Of a stretch of 18,273 bases of DNA, positions 16,176 through 18,273 are shown piece by piece; within the stretch, counting starts at the first letter, position 1, and every line of letters begins with the position of its first letter. Source of the stretch: Saprospiraceae bacterium (GTDB taxonomy: Bacteria; Bacteroidota; Bacteroidia; Chitinophagales; Saprospiraceae). Made by a program: the position numbers and the translations under genes. The stretch spans positions 1 to 18,273 of the forward strand of contig JADKCF010000003.1 of NCBI GenBank assembly GCA_016714765.1, given 5' to 3'. The notes below the pieces were generated by a model. That model saw nothing but the letters and a program-made list of their open reading frames with translations. It was not told the origin of the DNA and did not search any database.

Positions 16176-18273
16176 TGTTTTCAAAAAATGCACAATAGTT
16201 GCAATTCTAATCTTGCTGTCTTCTTTGTCTGTTATCTGTCAAAACGAACTTCAACAGGGAGATGAAGCGTTTAGATTATTCAAATACGAAGAAGCAATAC
16301 AGATGTATGAAAAACATCTTTTGAATAAGGATGACAATGCCGTAAGGGTAAAGCTAGTAGATGCCTTAATGTTTACAAGTCAGTACCAGAAAGCAGAAGT
16401 AGTCCTTGAAAAGTTACTTTTGACGAATAAGGATGGCAATGCAATGCTAAAATATGCCAATGTATTGGTATTGAATGATAAAAAAAGTAAGGCATCAAGC
16501 ATATTGCAAGATTATATACGATCTTTCCCATCATCTGATGAATACAAAAGGCTTTTTGAGATCGTGCAACTGAAGAATGACCAAGAAGATAAGCAATTCA
16601 AAACTTTATTATCAAAGAGCGCTTTTTCTTCTGATGTTTCTGATTTTAGCCCTGTGTATTATGGATCTCAAATTATATTTACCTCACAGAAAGGAGGAAA
16701 AATAGATCCTTGGACAGGAAAGTCTTTTACTAATTTATACATCACTGATGAAAATAAAAGTAACCCTGTGATGCTTGATGGAAATCTAAATGGAAAATTT
16801 CATAATGGTGCGTGTACTTTTATGGATAATGAAACTATGGTCTTTACCAGGAATAATAGTAAGAAAGGTGCTAATAGTGATTATAACCTTATACTTGCTA
16901 TTGCGACTAAAGTCAATGAAAAGTGGAATTTTAAACAAGAAATGCCCTTCAATAGCAAAGATTTTTCCAATGGCTATCCAACATATATTCCTTCGCAAAA
17001 AATACTGATATTTTCGTCTGATAGACCTGGTGGTTTCGGTGGCATGGACTTATATTATTCAAAGTCTTATGATGGTAAATGGGCGGACCCGATAAATTTT
17101 GGGTCGGACGTAAATACCAAAGGTAATGAAGTCTTTTCTACTTATGATGGTACAAATTTATTTTTTTCATCAGATGGTAGGCCTGGGTATGGTGGGCTTG
17201 ATATTTTTAAGGCATCTATTATTGATGCAAACATAAGTACTATCGAAAATGTGGGAAGTACGATCAACAGCGCGCGAGATGATTTTGGACTAATCACTAA
17301 AGATAACATGCAATCTGGATATTTCTCATCAAATACAGGTGGAAATGGAGATAAAGACAATATTTGGTATTTTGAGAAAAGGAAAATACAATTTCCTCAA
17401 AAGATTTTAATCAATGGTAAGGTAATCGATGAATTCACAAAGTTGCCACTCAAAGAGACTTCAGTAGTACTGAAAAATACATTGAATGGTGAAGAGTTTT
17501 CCATTATTACTAAAGATGATGGAAGATTTTCATTCGAAGCGATCTCCGAGCAAAATTATAGCTTGACGGGTAGTAAAAATGGTATCCCAACATCTTCAGA
17601 AATCATAACTAAGGCCAATACATCTGATACCTATTATTTTACATTGCTACATAACGATCCAAGATTTTCACTAGAAGGATTTGCACTCAAAACCATAGAC
17701 AAAAAAGGTGTTCAAGGCGTTTCAGTGATTTGCTTCAACAAAACTAAAAATATTGAAGAGTCAATAGTCACTGACGAAAATGGATTTTTTCAATTTCAAT
17801 TGGACCAAAATGCTGATTATGAGATCAGCGGTACCAAAGATGGGTATTATACAAGTGTGTCCGAAGCTTCAACAAAGGGCTTGAATCGATCACAGACTTT
17901 GTATGTAAAACTTTTTTTGACCATAGAAGAAGTCATCATAGGAGAAACAAAAATTTTGGGCAAAGAGTCTATTGGATCTTCCCATTTGAACCCATTTTCT
18001 ATGACCTTGATAAAAGCTGATATAGGCCTGATGCCACCGTTGCATTGGATAAAGTTGTAGATTTTATGAATAAAAACCCAAAACTCACCATTGAGCTGGG
18101 ATCACATACGGATAGTCGATCATCTGACTCATATAATGATGGTCTTAGTCAGAGAAGGGCACAATCTGCAGTCCAATACATAGTTTCAAAAGGTGTAAGT
18201 CAAAATAGGATTACCGCCAAAGGCTATGGAGAGACCAAACTTGTAAATCATTGCTCCGATGGTGTCAAAATGT
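16159..18273 (+). CDS. PorE-like OmpA-family protein (TPR, PD40 propeller, carboxypeptidase-regulatory repeats, OmpA); truncated by the window end and frameshifted near 17970-18026
   Basis: Starts at ATG 16159, overlapping the previous gene by 17 nt. The leader is KKCTIVAILILLSSLSVICQ. Residues about 28-137 are TPR-like helical repeats (GDEAFRLFKYEEAIQMYEKH, SQYQKAEVVLEKLL). Residues about 160-410 are PD40/TolB-like propeller blades (FSPVYYGSQIIFTSQ, KILIFSSDRPGGFGGMDLYY, NLFFSSDGRPGYGGLDIF). Two carboxypeptidase-regulatory-like domains follow (about 415-480 and 503-580: GKVIDEFTKLPLKETSVVLK; VQGVSVICFNK...VTDENGFFQF). An OmpA peptidoglycan-binding domain comes last: FEPIFYDLDKADIRPDATVA, IELGSHTDSR, LSQRRAQSAVQYIVSKGVSQ, GYGETKLVN. 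In the sequence as given the frame ends at TAG 18058-18060, because of a missing base near 17970, an extra A at 18012-18015 and a missing base near 18025. The OmpA frame is then open to the window end. The architecture matches PorE, which tethers T9SS components to peptidoglycan. Confidence 0.85.

Overview
The window looks like chromosomal DNA of an AT-rich Bacteroidota, most likely a Saprospiraceae/Cytophaga-type environmental lineage. The taxonomic hint comes from the type IX secretion system (T9SS) signatures: a type A C-terminal sorting domain, a type B 'gliding motility-associated' (CHU_C) domain, a PorP/SprF protein and a TPR-PD40-CRD-OmpA protein. All genes I can support are on the + strand.

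Layout. (1) 2-945: the 3' end of an unknown gene with one fibronectin-III-like stretch, then a coding stretch broken by several indels and an in-frame TGA. It may be one gene. (2) 959-3213: three tandem paralogues of a small secreted lipoprotein family. All three are interrupted, and a terminator lies between the first two. (3) 3298-6793: a pair of exported proteins, DUF1800 followed by DUF1501. The second has a twin-arginine-type signal and a T9SS type A sorting domain, and is split by a one-base deletion. It is followed by a terminator. (4) 7022-18273: a probable operon of a giant (about 2730 aa) cysteine-rich T9SS type B surface protein, its PorP/SprF outer-membrane partner, and a PorE-like periplasmic OmpA-family protein cut by the window end.

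How the genes work together. In T9SS biology, substrates with type B domains are commonly encoded next to PorP/SprF proteins and OmpA-linked partners that help secrete and anchor them. The 7.0-18.3 kb block therefore reads as a self-contained 'adhesin + anchor' module. The giant protein has an N-terminal Asp-box propeller, a long series of alternating Cys-rich modules with a Kazal-like domain embedded, a recently duplicated A-B module pair, PKD-like modules, and the CHU_C domain.

Caveat. Frameshifts are dense in the first 3.2 kb and the last 0.3 kb and rare between. The rest of the window contains a clean 6.8 kb reading frame. This could mean real pseudogene decay at the left side, or poorer consensus at the ends of a contig. 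Where a break is a single missing base in an otherwise intact conserved protein (about 6220, 7486, 14283), I treat the gene as one CDS.
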